Assembly: GCA_029259945.1 (NCBI GenBank)
Contig: JAJDEF010000021.1
Span: 62,001-126,000 of the forward strand
DNA: 64,000 nucleotides
Reading direction: 5' to 3'
Origin: Planctomycetota bacterium
Lineage (GTDB): Bacteria > Planctomycetota > Planctomycetia > Pirellulales > Lacipirellulaceae
Shown here: piece after piece, positions 52,442-61,571 of the stretch
Numbering within the stretch: the stretch's first letter is position 1
Layout: each line of letters starts with the position of its first letter
The notes under the pieces: model-generated
What the model saw: the letters and a program-made list of their open reading frames with translations, nothing else
The model's database searches: none
Told to the model about the DNA's origin: nothing
Translations under genes and position numbers: made by a program

Positions 52442-54667
52442 TTATGGAGCAGGGGGCGGTTGGATTGCCGTTAGTTGGCGGTATTCGCCGGACGCCCAAC
52501 GGGCGATGTCGTTGCGATACCATTTCGAGAAGCGGCTTTCGCTGGCTCCGCCGGGGAGATTGGTCCATGCTTCGTCCGTGCCAAGATCGGTCACGAAATG
52601 GTAGCTGGGGGCAAAGCTCGATTCGCGGGTGGCGGTCGCCAAAAGGTGCCCTTGAAACGGAGTCGCTTGGCAGCCGGGCATCGGTTTTTTTTCAGAACTG
52701 AAGCCGAGTAACCGCCCCACGCGACCGGCTTCAAAGAAACGGTTGGTGAAATGAAACGAGTTTGCTTCGCCCCAAGGTTGGGTTGGCTCTTCGGCGGTCC
52801 GCTCGGCTGCAGCGAGTATCATTTCCGCTTTGTCGCGATTTTCCCACCAGGCCGACTTTTCTTTGCAGAGTAAATCGTCGATCGCAGTGAGGATCATCGA
52901 CGAATAGCCCATCCGAGTGCAAAGAAAAAACATGCGTCGCCAGCCGATGCCTTCTTCGTGCCCGAAGACTTCTAGGAGTATGTTTCGGTAGAGATGTTGG
53001 AACATCGTGGCTGCGGTGCTGTCGGGATGGTAGCTGAAGTCCCATGCAAATAGCGAATCTTTGAGCGGCCCCTCGGGAAGGTGCGGCAAGAAAATTGGCA
53101 AAAGGCGGCGTGCTTGAACGCTAATCACGTCGTATTGAAGCTGTTGCATATCTTCGATGGTGACCGATCTTAGTTCGTGCAGCCGCTCGGCGATCCGACG
53201 TTTTCGATAGTCGGGCAGGGCATGGCTGTGGATCATGAACTCGCCGATACGGTCAAGATTTTCGTTGGCGCTGGCCAAGTAGCCTTCAGCGGGGTCGTAA
53301 AGACTCGGTAACGGTTCGCTCGGAAGTCGGCCTTGCCAATGGGAGGTCTCATCCCAGGCGAGTAGCGGGAGTAAGCCAACTTGACCGGGGGGACGATCGG
53401 GAAGCCAGCCGCTGGCTTGACGACCGATATGCCCCGCGGAGTCTGCAAATATCCAGGCAAGTGTGGGGTGCGGGTTCTCGCGAACGATGCCCATCGCCTC
53501 GCGGGTGCTGCGGCACTGGAGAACATCAAGCCAGCAGCCGATCGAACGTCCCGAGCCGACTTCGCTACCAATCCACTTGGCCGAGAGATACTTGCCGGGC
53601 TTTTGATCGGTGAGATCCCAACGCAAAGTCCCCTGCGGGTTTTCGAAAACTCGCATGGTTTCGGCAGACGATCCTTTGCGCTCGATCACCTCTTCGCGAA
53701 CCTGGAAGTCGTGCCACTCGTCGCTCCGACGGTATTGCCAGCCGGTGGCACCGCCCGGTCGGCAATCTTCGACAAAGTAGTCGCTAGTGTCTGCGTGCAA
53801 GTAAGTGACTCCCCAGGCAAGCGACTGACTTCGCCCCACCGCCATCATTGGGCAGCCAGGGAGAGTGGCGCCCATGGCGTATTGCCCCTCGCCATTTTGA
53901 TCGTCCCCCCAGTGCAAAGCGACCTCGTACCATATCGCGGGCAATCGGTTGACTTCGAGATGAGGGTCGGACGCCAGTAGTGCGCTGCCTGTCGCGCTAC
54001 GCCGAGGGGCGACCGCCCAGGCATTGCTTCCGGCCAAACGGGGCAAGTCGGCGAGCATCTCAAGCGCTTCGTCCGAGAGTCGTTGTTCGATGTGGACGTC
54101 CATCAAAGGGGCGAAATCAATATCGTCGAGATAGGGCGACATCAACTCGCGGAGCAAATCGGGGCGAACGCCCGTCTGTAAAATCTCTAGCAATAGCCGT
54201 TCATTTTCTTGGGCGGCGATGGCAAGACCTGCGAAGCTTAGCAGGTTGCCAATGGCTAACACGGCGGTCGGGTGCCAGGGGCGTGGGTGAAAACCGGTGA
54301 CCCACATCGGCAGCGAGCGACCCGCATCTTGCAAACCATCGTTGACGCCATCGCAGTAGTGCTCGAGTTGTTCGAGCGTTTTTGGTCGAAGGTGGTCGAT
54401 TTCGCATTCGATATTGCGATGAAGCCCGGCCCGCCGGAAAAAACGGTCGGTCTCGACCAGTTCGGGCTTGTCAGCAATCCGGGCGGCAGATTGCCCGTTT
54501 GCCACATTGCGGGCAAAGAAAATCTGGGTGGGTCGATCGGTGGCGTGGAGATAACCCAGGGCATAAAGGGCATCCAGCCAACTGTCTGCCCGAACATGCG
54601 GAATCCCGGCAGCGTCGCGCTCTGCTAGAAATTCTACCCGCGCTGAGGTCGTAGCAATCCGTTCCAT
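52442..54667 (-). CDS. Penicillin acylase-family Ntn hydrolase
   Basis: 741 residues from the ATG at 54667. Penicillin acylase fold: N-terminal part FLAERDAAGIPHVRADSWLDALYALGYLHATDR (A chain), a spacer, then the new N-terminal serine of the B chain in LAGSNAWAVAP (about residue 214), with GSALLASDPHLEVNRLPAIWYEV. Self-cleavage before that Ser would give the two-chain enzyme. Members hydrolyse amide bonds of penicillins, acyl-homoserine lactones or cephalosporins; the substrate here is unknown. No signal peptide is visible, which is unusual for the family. Confidence 0.88.
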   Translation of the reverse strand: MERIATTSARVEFLAERDAAGIPHVRADSWLDALYALGYLHATDRPTQIFFARNVANGQSAARIADKPELVETDRFFRRAGLHRNIECEIDHLRPKTLEQLEHYCDGVNDGLQDAGRSLPMWVTGFHPRPWHPTAVLAIGNLLSFAGLAIAAQENERLLLEILQTGVRPDLLRELMSPYLDDIDFAPLMDVHIEQRLSDEALEMLADLPRLAGSNAWAVAPRRSATGSALLASDPHLEVNRLPAIWYEVALHWGDDQNGEGQYAMGATLPGCPMMAVGRSQSLAWGVTYLHADTSDYFVEDCRPGGATGWQYRRSDEWHDFQVREEVIERKGSSAETMRVFENPQGTLRWDLTDQKPGKYLSAKWIGSEVGSGRSIGCWLDVLQCRSTREAMGIVRENPHPTLAWIFADSAGHIGRQASGWLPDRPPGQVGLLPLLAWDETSHWQGRLPSEPLPSLYDPAEGYLASANENLDRIGEFMIHSHALPDYRKRRIAERLHELRSVTIEDMQQLQYDVISVQARRLLPIFLPHLPEGPLKDSLFAWDFSYHPDSTAATMFQHLYRNILLEVFGHEEGIGWRRMFFLCTRMGYSSMILTAIDDLLCKEKSAWWENRDKAEMILAAAERTAEEPTQPWGEANSFHFTNRFFEAGRVGRLLGFSSEKKPMPGCQATPFQGHLLATATRESSFAPSYHFVTDLGTDEAWTNLPGGASESRFSKWYRNDIARWASGEYRQLTAIQPPPAP

Positions 54668-54806
54668 GCCATTGAGTTTAGGCGGAGACCGCAGATAGCG
54701 AAATGCGGGTTTGCAGCCGGCTTGTTTGCGCAACGCTCATTCGCCCGCGGCGTCGCAACGACTGGCTTGAAGGGCTGAGTACCCACAGATAGATGAAAAC
54801 GCCTAC

Positions 54807-54896
54807 CTATTTCTTGCGATGGCGAATTTTAGCTCGCATGCGGCGCTTCTTGCGACCCACTTTGCGTCGCCCTTTGCCTGATTTCTTTGTACCCAA
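54807..54896 (-). CDS. 29-residue basic peptide
   Basis: A frame from a TTG at 54896 (GGAG six bases upstream) to a TAG at 54807-54809 encodes a 29-residue peptide starting MGTKKSGKGRRKVGRKKRRM and ending KIRHRKK. Nearly all residues are Lys, Arg, Gly or small, as in ribosomal proteins such as Thx or L36-like peptides. It is too short for usual gene calling. I believe similar peptides occur in other planctomycetes, but have not been able to check. Confidence 0.5.
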   Translation of the reverse strand: MGTKKSGKGRRKVGRKKRRMRAKIRHRKK

Positions 54897-55036
54897 TATG
54901 TACTCCAGCGGTCAAAATGCCCAAGGGACTGCCCATAGCTATCCTCATTCAAGGATGAACCTCACAGTCTAACACGTAGGCGTGTCGCCAGACAAGGCGT
55001 GATTTACCGTGGGTTGCAACACGTTTAGAAGGGGCA

Positions 55037-55075
55037 GAATTGCCGTTGAGCCCGAAATCACTTCACCATGGGGAC
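55037..55075 (-). pseudogene. Dockerin remnant behind GH16-like copy 1
   Basis: The 25 bases at 55037-55061 are identical to 56146-56170 in the dockerin part of the neighbouring paralog (encoding DFGLNGN). Here they follow the stop of copy 1 and the frame is interrupted (W, stop, S, DFGLNGNS). Copy 1 thus once had the same C-terminal dockerin and lost it. Confidence 0.65.
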
Positions 55076-55927
55076 TCAGTCCGATTGTTTTGCGTCCCCT
55101 TTGTCGTTCGCAGCGATTTCCGCTAACGGGAAGAAATCGAAGTGGTTGATGACCACTTCGACGGGCAGCTTTCCGGTCGGAAACGGTTGTTTTTTATTGT
55201 TATTGAGCCAGAGGTTGAAGTGAAACTTTGCTCGACCCGAGTCGGGAACGATGTTGTTGATCGCGAGATTCTCAACATAATCGTATTGATGAATAATCGC
55301 CGAGGCCGGAAAATTCGTCGGCGAGTGGTGACCTCGCAGAGAAAAGAATTGCACTCGACCGGGCGACCAGATGAAAAAACGGGTGAGGGCCGTATCTTGG
55401 CTTAAATCTGGCAACGTGATGCGATCGATGTTTCCGGGCACTTGATAGGGCTGGATGACCACCTGCGAAGCGGTGGGATCCTCGGGATTTCCCCAGCGGG
55501 CGTCCTCGAAATCGATTTCGCGATTCGGGGCGTCAGGGATGCGGGGATCGTCGCCAAACGAGTCCCAGGTAAACGCGCCAAAGGTGGCATTGGAGTTAAG
55601 CGTATCTTGTCGCGAGGTGGTTTGGAATATGTAGGTGCCGTAGCCAAGCGTTTCAGAAAGCGTGACTTCGGTGCTAAACCAAAAGTCTCCTGTCTTGTGA
55701 ATAGTAAGATGTAGCCCCTGTTCATCCGACCAAACATCGTCGGAACTGTTCGAAAAGCGATTGCCACCGGGACCCCTAGGCTCGTCCGATTCTCGAACGT
55801 TCCAGGTTCGTGAAGCAAACTCAAGATCGACGGCATGCGCCGCTGGAACGGAGCAAACGCAGGTTAGTATTACTGCGCAGAAATGAAAAACGTAGGAAAG
55901 CAAAAAAAAACGGGGGGCTTTGTGCAT
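55076..55927 (-). CDS. Secreted GH16-like protein, C-terminally truncated copy
   Basis: 283 residues. Signal peptide ending AAHA (about 32), then a concanavalin-like beta-sandwich with the GH16 catalytic motif E137-I-D139-F-E141 (NREIDFEDARWG). GH16 enzymes cut beta-glucans or galactans such as laminarin or agar. The paralog at 55959 is very similar over the whole catalytic part (RFSNSSDDVWSDEQGLHLTI versus RFSNDSNHVWSDQAGLHLTI), but this copy ends in a short charged tail (NDKGDAKQSD) without dockerin or PEP-CTERM. A dockerin remnant lies just downstream. Confidence 0.8.
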   Translation of the reverse strand: MHKAPRFFLLSYVFHFCAVILTCVCSVPAAHAVDLEFASRTWNVRESDEPRGPGGNRFSNSSDDVWSDEQGLHLTIHKTGDFWFSTEVTLSETLGYGTYIFQTTSRQDTLNSNATFGAFTWDSFGDDPRIPDAPNREIDFEDARWGNPEDPTASQVVIQPYQVPGNIDRITLPDLSQDTALTRFFIWSPGRVQFFSLRGHHSPTNFPASAIIHQYDYVENLAINNIVPDSGRAKFHFNLWLNNNKKQPFPTGKLPVEVVINHFDFFPLAEIAANDKGDAKQSD

Positions 55928-55958
55928 GGAAAACTCGCCTCTCTAGTTCGTTCAGAAA

Positions 55959-57038
55959 TCAGGTAGGAATCGGTAACGCTCGGCTTCGTCGTAGCTGGAG
56001 GGATAAAACGGCCGTAAGTAGCAGGCAGACTAGCGAAGAAGGCTCTGGCACGGCAACGGCCGCCGTTGCTGGGGCGACACTGCCCAGATTGCGCTGCCAC
56101 GCAAGCAAGTCGGCACCGTCGGAGTCACCGTCGCCATCGGCATCGGAATTGCCGTTGAGCCCGAAATCACCTTGCCATTGAGTTAAATCTGCTGCGTCGA
56201 CGCTGCCATCGCTATTAAAATCTCCTTCGAGTACTACTGGCGCTAATGGCAAATACGCAAAGTCGTTAATGACCACCTCGACGGTCTGCTCGCCGATTGG
56301 GAACGGTAGGACGTCGTTGTTATTGAGCCAGAGGTTAAAGTGAAACTTCGCTCGTCCAGGATCAGGAACGATGTGGTTGATGGCAAGATTTTCGACATAA
56401 TCGTATTGATGGATAATCGCCGAGGCCGGAAAATTCGTCGGCGAGTGGTGGCCTCGCAGAGAAAAGAATTGCACTCGGCCAGGCGACCAGATGAAAAAAC
56501 GGGTGAGGGCCGCGTCTTGGCTCAAGTCGGGCAAAGCAATGTTCTGCAAGTTTCCAGGGACAAAATACGGCTGGACCACCACTTGCGAAGAGGTGGGAGC
56601 ACTGGGGTTTCCCCAACGCGAATCTTCGAAATCGATCTCGCGATTCGGAAAAGCGGGAATGCGAGGATCATCGCCAAACGAGTCCCAGGTGAAAGCGCCA
56701 AACGTGGCATTGGCGTTAAGGATATCTTGCCGCGAGGTCGTCTGAAACATGTACGTGCCGTAGCCAAGCGTTTCAGAAAGCGTGACTTCGGTGCTGAACC
56801 AAAAGTTCCCCTTCTTTTTGATCGTAAGATGCAATCCAGCTTGATCCGACCAAACATGATTAGAATCGTTTGAAAAGCGATTGCCACCAGGACCAGTAAT
56901 CGAGTTGGATCTTCGAATGTCCCAAGTGCGAGAAGCAAACTGAAGCGAAGCGGCACGAGTTGCTTGAACGCAACAAAGGCACAGCAGCAGGATCACACCG
57001 TAGTTGAACAACCGTCGAAATTGAGAAGACCTTGGCAT
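55959..57038 (-). CDS. Secreted GH16-like protein with dockerin and PEP-CTERM
   Basis: 359 residues. Signal peptide (GVILLLCLCCVQATRA), GH16-like domain with E134-I-D136-F-E138 (NREIDFEDSRWG), then a dockerin-type calcium-binding pair (DFNSDGSVDAADLTQWQGDF and DADGDGDSDGADLLAWQRNL, about 280-325), and a PEP-CTERM end (VPEPSSLVCLLLTAVLSLQLRRSR). It starts 31 bases before the truncated copy's start in transcription order, so the two may form an operon. It probably degrades or binds algal polysaccharide on the cell surface; substrate not determinable. Confidence 0.85.
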   Translation of the reverse strand: MPRSSQFRRLFNYGVILLLCLCCVQATRAASLQFASRTWDIRRSNSITGPGGNRFSNDSNHVWSDQAGLHLTIKKKGNFWFSTEVTLSETLGYGTYMFQTTSRQDILNANATFGAFTWDSFGDDPRIPAFPNREIDFEDSRWGNPSAPTSSQVVVQPYFVPGNLQNIALPDLSQDAALTRFFIWSPGRVQFFSLRGHHSPTNFPASAIIHQYDYVENLAINHIVPDPGRAKFHFNLWLNNNDVLPFPIGEQTVEVVINDFAYLPLAPVVLEGDFNSDGSVDAADLTQWQGDFGLNGNSDADGDGDSDGADLLAWQRNLGSVAPATAAVAVPEPSSLVCLLLTAVLSLQLRRSRALPIPT

Positions 57039-57288
57039 GAAAAACTCCTACCGTCTGTTTTATACGTGGCTAAGACCCATAAGACTCGAAGGCGGATCGG
57101 CGGCTGAAATCGCCCAAAAAGAGCGACCTCGTCTTCTGGCCTAACAACCATCCAGCCTATATTATGGCAAATCAGGCGATTCGTTGCCACTAACTGGTAA
57201 TTTCCCGTTATCTGAGGTACTTCCTGATGGGAAATCCCAAATGAAGAATCGGTTCGCAAGAGTTTTATACCGCCAAGGAAACAGACGT

Positions 57289-59169
57289 ATGCCTATGAAT
57301 CCGCGATTCTTGTCTCGATGCCTGTTTGCGATCGTTTGGATATGCTTGAACCTCGCAATCGATGGTCACGCAGAGGAGCCTAGCCGCATTTCCGAGTTCG
57401 GTCGCTATGAAGGTTATTCTCAGCAGCAATTCGACCAATGGATTGTTACGTCCGAGTATGTCGAAATGCGAGACAAGGTTCGATTGGCAATCGACATCAT
57501 TCGACCGGCTCGTGGAGATCGGGCAGCGGATGGAAAATTTCCTGTTATCTGGACGCATTCCCGCTATCACCGCAGTCCCCGTGTCGTGCTAAGCCATATC
57601 AGCCCCGAGCCGACAGATCATATCAACTCGATCGTCGACGCCAACGAGGATTTGGCGCGCTTGGTGCGGCATGGATACATCATTGTCGCGGTAGAAGTTC
57701 GTGGGAGCGGGGCTTCGTTTGGCCGATATGAGGGGCTTTTTTCTCCCAATGAAACTCGGGATGCCTATGAAATCACCGAGTGGCTTGCCCAGAGGCCATG
57801 GTGTACGGGTAAGGTCGGAATGTTCGGCGCATCTTACTTGGGAATGACACAGTACATGGCTGCCAGTCAGAGCCCCCCCGCACTCAAGGCGATTTTCCCC
57901 TGTGTGGCTGGCCTGGATATGTACGACGCGCTTCATCCAGGAGGCGTCTTTCGAGAAGTCATGGCAGACCACTGGAGCAGTATGACACGCCATTTGGATA
58001 CTGACTGGATAGCACCCAAAGTCGATGGTGATCAAAACGCCGAACTTCGTCGTCAAGCAATCGCTCAACATCAAGACAACTTCAACGCGATCGAGGCATA
58101 TCGCAAGTCTCCGTTTCGTGATAGTCGATTCGGACAACACTCCTATCTCACCCACAACCCGTGGCCCCATCTAGAAAATATCAACCAGGCCAAGATTCCG
58201 TCATACCACTGGAGCGGTTGGTATGACGCATTCGTAACGGATGCCATGCTTTGGTTTGCCAACTACGCTGGTCCACAAAAACTTGCGGTCGGCTTTTGGC
58301 CTCATGGCCCTACCCCAGATAAACAGGCGGACGCCGAGCGGACTCGTCTTCGGTCTATCGAGCAGCACCGATGGTTCGATTACTGGCTCAAGGACATTGA
58401 TAACGGCATCATGGACGAAGCGGCGATTCATTATGTCACGATGGATGAGCCAGAAAACATGCATTGGCACACCGCCACCACTTGGCCACTCGCCTCCCAA
58501 CATGCCACACAGTTTTTCTTCGAGGACGGTCCTTCCGGAAGCATCGACTCGGTGAACGATGGCCAATTGAGCAGAACCGCACCCGATCAAAAGCTTGCTC
58601 AGGACAAGTATCAAATCAACCCAACGACAACGACAGGCAGTTCGTCACGATGGAATAACACGGTCGGAGCCGCTCTGATGGATTATCCCGACATGGTGGC
58701 CAACGACCGCAAGTCGCTTACCTACACTAGCGGCCCTTTGAAAGAGCCAATCTGCCTAACGGGGCATCCCATTGCGACACTCTATGTGGAATCAAGTGAG
58801 CCAGACACTGATTTCTACGTATTATTGGAGGAAGTCGATTCGAGTGGCCATGCGCACTACGTCACAGAAGGTGTCCTGCGGGCGTCCCACCGCATGTTAT
58901 CCGAAGCGCCGTGGGACAATCTTGGGCTTCCCTACCAACGAAGTAACTCGCAGGATAAGGTCGATTTGCCACACGGCGAACCCACAAAGCTGATTTTTGA
59001 TCTGCACCCAACGTCGACGGTGTTCAATGTGGGCCATCGTATCCGGGTGGTTGTGATGGGAGCAGATGCAGACAACACCGAGTCTCCGCCCATTGCTCCT
59101 TTGACGACCATTCAACTCCATCGCAGCCGAGCATGTCCTTCACATATCCTGTTGCCTATCGTCCATTAG
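57289..59169 (+). CDS. S15/CocE-type secreted hydrolase
   Basis: 626 residues from the ATG at 57289, nine bases after AAGGA; starts at 57184 and 57241 are possible but would put extra residues before the signal peptide (RCLFAIVWICLNLAIDGHAEE). The peptidase S15 / CocE-NonD family fold is clear: YVEMRDKVRLAIDIIRPARG, the nucleophile in GASYLGMTQ (Ser at about 181), WSGWYDAF with the acid region, and the C-terminal jelly-roll (LTYTSGPLKEPICLTGHP; FNVGHRIRVVVMGAD). Such enzymes cleave X-Pro dipeptides or acyl esters such as cocaine-type esters; substrate unknown. Confidence 0.9.
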   Translation: MPMNPRFLSRCLFAIVWICLNLAIDGHAEEPSRISEFGRYEGYSQQQFDQWIVTSEYVEMRDKVRLAIDIIRPARGDRAADGKFPVIWTHSRYHRSPRVVLSHISPEPTDHINSIVDANEDLARLVRHGYIIVAVEVRGSGASFGRYEGLFSPNETRDAYEITEWLAQRPWCTGKVGMFGASYLGMTQYMAASQSPPALKAIFPCVAGLDMYDALHPGGVFREVMADHWSSMTRHLDTDWIAPKVDGDQNAELRRQAIAQHQDNFNAIEAYRKSPFRDSRFGQHSYLTHNPWPHLENINQAKIPSYHWSGWYDAFVTDAMLWFANYAGPQKLAVGFWPHGPTPDKQADAERTRLRSIEQHRWFDYWLKDIDNGIMDEAAIHYVTMDEPENMHWHTATTWPLASQHATQFFFEDGPSGSIDSVNDGQLSRTAPDQKLAQDKYQINPTTTTGSSSRWNNTVGAALMDYPDMVANDRKSLTYTSGPLKEPICLTGHPIATLYVESSEPDTDFYVLLEEVDSSGHAHYVTEGVLRASHRMLSEAPWDNLGLPYQRSNSQDKVDLPHGEPTKLIFDLHPTSTVFNVGHRIRVVVMGADADNTESPPIAPLTTIQLHRSRACPSHILLPIVH

Positions 59170-59228
59170 GGCAAATCGTTCCCCCACGGTTAGGGTCGTT
59201 TTTTGGATGAATTCCCTGCCCTCATTTT

Positions 59229-60830
59229 TCACCTCGCTTCGGCTGTTACCCCGGGCCAATCGTCGGTACGAAACGGCGTGAGCGGCAAGCCGTTGTTGCT
59301 GTAAACATTGCAAACGGGATTGTTGGCCCACGCGTATCGCACAGCGACCGGCTCAGGCACCTCTTCGCTCCAAACTTTGATGCGATTCTTCGCTGCGATC
59401 TCAGCCTTGGCCCAAACCCATTTCTTGTCCTCGCCGGCAATCGCAAAACCTTGGACCGTCCTCGCGTCGACTGTTCGCAGCTTTTCACCAACATTGCTAA
59501 TGTGGACAAGGATTTTTCCATCGTGCTTTTCCATGGACTCGTAACGCGGACTCTGGCAGTTGAAATCAAGTCCATAATCGCGAGCAAGTGCCCAGAGGGC
59601 CAGTCGTTTGGCAACGTCAACTTTGTTCCGCGGATGGATATCCCCCGCCTCACCCAAATCGATGATGACCGCCTCGCCCGTATTAGGCAGCTTGTCGAGT
59701 GTCCTGGTCTGGGCTTCGCGGAGTTCTGCCCATGCGCTGTCGCCCGGATTGGGCAACTCGTCGGTAAAGTCGGCCAATTGTACCCAATAAAAGGGGAAAT
59801 CGCCCTGTTGCCAATCATCCCGCCAATTCTGAATCATCAACGGAAACATTTCGCGGTATTGATATGCCCGTCCGGCATTGGTTTCGCCCTGATACCAAAT
59901 CGAGCCGCGAATGGCGAAGGGTAGCACGGGCCCAAGCCGACCGTGAAACAGGTTGGCAGGGCGGGCATTCCCCTCGAGCGGGTTGAGCCAACGTGGTTTC
60001 GGCCGTTGTTCGCCAGCCGGCCTAGCCGACTCAGACTCCTGTTCCCACTGCGCAAGTGCCGCATCGAACTCGGCCCTTGCTTTGCCGCTTTTGTGGTGCT
60101 CGACGATATTTTTCCAACGCGTCAGCAGTGCTTCGTACATTGGGTTGCCCTCGAGTCGATCGCGACGGATCCATGCTTCGCACGCCGACCCGCCCCACGC
60201 ATTGTCGATAAGCCCGACCGGTACATCCAGAATCTGATGGAGCTGACGACCGAAGAAATAACCGACTCCAGAGAAATTGCCGACCGTACTCGGCGAACAT
60301 ATTTGCCACCTCCCATCCGCATTTTTCGTTGGTGTTTGGCTTGCTGGATTATTGACGGTCAGCATGCGGATGTTGGGATATTTTGCCGATGCGATATCAA
60401 GCTCGGCATTCCAGCAATTTTTCACGTCCCATTGCATATTCGATTGACCTGAACATAGCCAAACTTCACCGATGAGAATGTCGTTTACTTGGAGGCGGTT
60501 CTTCCCCTCGACGACTAACGAGAGCGGCTCGCCCAGCGATAGCGGATCGAGCGTCACTCGCCAGTTTCCGTTCTCATCGGTTTGGGTACTGTGTGTTTGG
60601 CCAGCGATTACCACGGTGACTTCTTCATTTGGTTCGGCCCATCCCCAAATGGGGACTGGCATGTCGCGCTGAAGAACCATGCGATCGCTGAGAATGGTGG
60701 GGAGCGTCACGTCGGCTAAGCCGCAAGTGGGGCTGGCAATCGAAAATAGGGCCACCTGGAACAGCAGCAGGACGCACCTCGAACGTACAAGAGAATAGCT
60801 CGTGAGTGTCTTCGATTTCAAAGTCTTCAT
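59229..60830 (-). CDS. Sialate O-acetylesterase
   Basis: 533 residues with a signal peptide (LLLFQVALFSIASPTCGLA). SGNH-type esterase of the sialate O-acetylesterase family: SDRMVLQRDMPVPIWGWAEP, nucleophile S130 in EVWLCSGQSNMQWDV, the block WGGSACEAWIRRDRL, and the Asp-x2-His-like pair in GEAGDIHPRNK. The closing beta domain is also typical (VRYAWANNPVCNVYSNNGLPLTPFRTDDWPG). It removes O-acetyl groups from sialic acid or from plant and algal polysaccharides. It converges on the S15 hydrolase gene. Confidence 0.92.
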   Translation of the reverse strand: MKTLKSKTLTSYSLVRSRCVLLLFQVALFSIASPTCGLADVTLPTILSDRMVLQRDMPVPIWGWAEPNEEVTVVIAGQTHSTQTDENGNWRVTLDPLSLGEPLSLVVEGKNRLQVNDILIGEVWLCSGQSNMQWDVKNCWNAELDIASAKYPNIRMLTVNNPASQTPTKNADGRWQICSPSTVGNFSGVGYFFGRQLHQILDVPVGLIDNAWGGSACEAWIRRDRLEGNPMYEALLTRWKNIVEHHKSGKARAEFDAALAQWEQESESARPAGEQRPKPRWLNPLEGNARPANLFHGRLGPVLPFAIRGSIWYQGETNAGRAYQYREMFPLMIQNWRDDWQQGDFPFYWVQLADFTDELPNPGDSAWAELREAQTRTLDKLPNTGEAVIIDLGEAGDIHPRNKVDVAKRLALWALARDYGLDFNCQSPRYESMEKHDGKILVHISNVGEKLRTVDARTVQGFAIAGEDKKWVWAKAEIAAKNRIKVWSEEVPEPVAVRYAWANNPVCNVYSNNGLPLTPFRTDDWPGVTAEAR

Positions 60831-61159
60831 CTGGTTTCTCCTTCATATCGAAAGTGTTGCATGACAGCTTGAATGATTGGCATACATCTTGCAATCCACT
60901 CCCCAATCCATATGGTACCGGTGCAGCCCAACGGCCAATGACGATGGAACTAAATCGGGTAGTGGGTCCGTGAGGCCTTTGGCCCCTATCTTCAAGTGAC
61001 CGACGAGTACCTCGAGAGCGCCGCTGGCATCGATTCTGAGGCCAAGAAAAAGCGGTCGGCAACCGTCGGAAATGAGTAGAAGTGCGCCGTATGGCGCTCT
61101 GTCTTGGGATGAAAACTCCCGAGAAAGTGGCACGTCTAATGCTTTCGCTACGTGCCGAG
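60831..61159. other. Intergenic region between esterase gene and tRNA-Val
   Basis: About 330 bases. A minus-strand open frame from a GTG at 61133 (96 codons) is present but has no recognised motif or clear ribosome binding site and is not annotated. Nothing else seen. Confidence 0.35.
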
Positions 61160-61233
61160 TGGGCGATACTGGACTCGAACCAGTGACCCCTAGCTTGTCG
61201 AGCTAGTGCTCTAACCAACTGAGCTAATCGCCC
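61160..61233 (-). tRNA. tRNA-Val (anticodon GAC), C at position 33
   Basis: A complete 74-base cloverleaf: acceptor GGGCGAT/ATCGCCC perfect, D stem GCTC/GAGC, anticodon stem CTAGC/GCTAG with loop TCGACAA, variable GGGTC, T stem ACTGG/CCAGT with loop TTCGAGT, discriminator A. Anticodon GAC reads GUC and GUU. Base 33 before the anticodon is C, not the near-universal U. No CCA is encoded. Confidence 0.93.
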
Positions 61234-61571
61234 TTGAAAGTGCCTTTCTGAGAGGGGGTGAGAGTAGGCAATATGGCTCTCCATTTCTCTCGATAAGCAC
61301 ACAAGACCCGCCAGTGTAACATTCGCCAGAACGGCAGGGTAGGCCCTTAATCCACCACTGTAGCCCCCCTTTTTTGCTGGCATGCTATCAACAAAAAAGC
61401 CGAAAAAGTGTTATGGGCAGCTCTGAAGTTCTGGTTGCCAAGGCGGGGCGATTAGGTTCTATTCGTTGGCGTTGGAACAGAGAACGCGGGGCGGCCCGCG
61501 ATGGGCCAGAATATTCTCTGATGCGTAGGCATCGCGTCGGGGGTCATTGGATGAACAGGTAGGCTTGTTCG
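61234..61571. other. Intergenic region with a doubtful short frame
   Basis: About 340 bases before the 58-residue peptide gene. A plus-strand frame from ATG 61413 to TAG 61562 (49 codons, Arg/Gly-rich) ends nine bases before the next start, but it has no ribosome binding site and its composition is not convincing. No terminator or promoter was recognised. Confidence 0.3.

Noticed and set aside
60843-61133. 96-codon minus-strand open frame next to tRNA-Val
   Set aside because: GTG start, no ribosome binding site and no recognisable motif. A remnant of an inserted gene cannot be excluded but is not supported.
60625-61383. 252-codon minus-strand open frame
   Set aside because: It runs through the tRNA-Val gene (giving the well-known false GRLAQLVRALAR-type peptide) and into the sialate O-acetylesterase gene in another frame.
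61413-61562. 49-codon plus-strand open frame before the 58-residue peptide
   Set aside because: Arg/Gly/Trp-rich composition, no ribosome binding site; possibly only an open leader.
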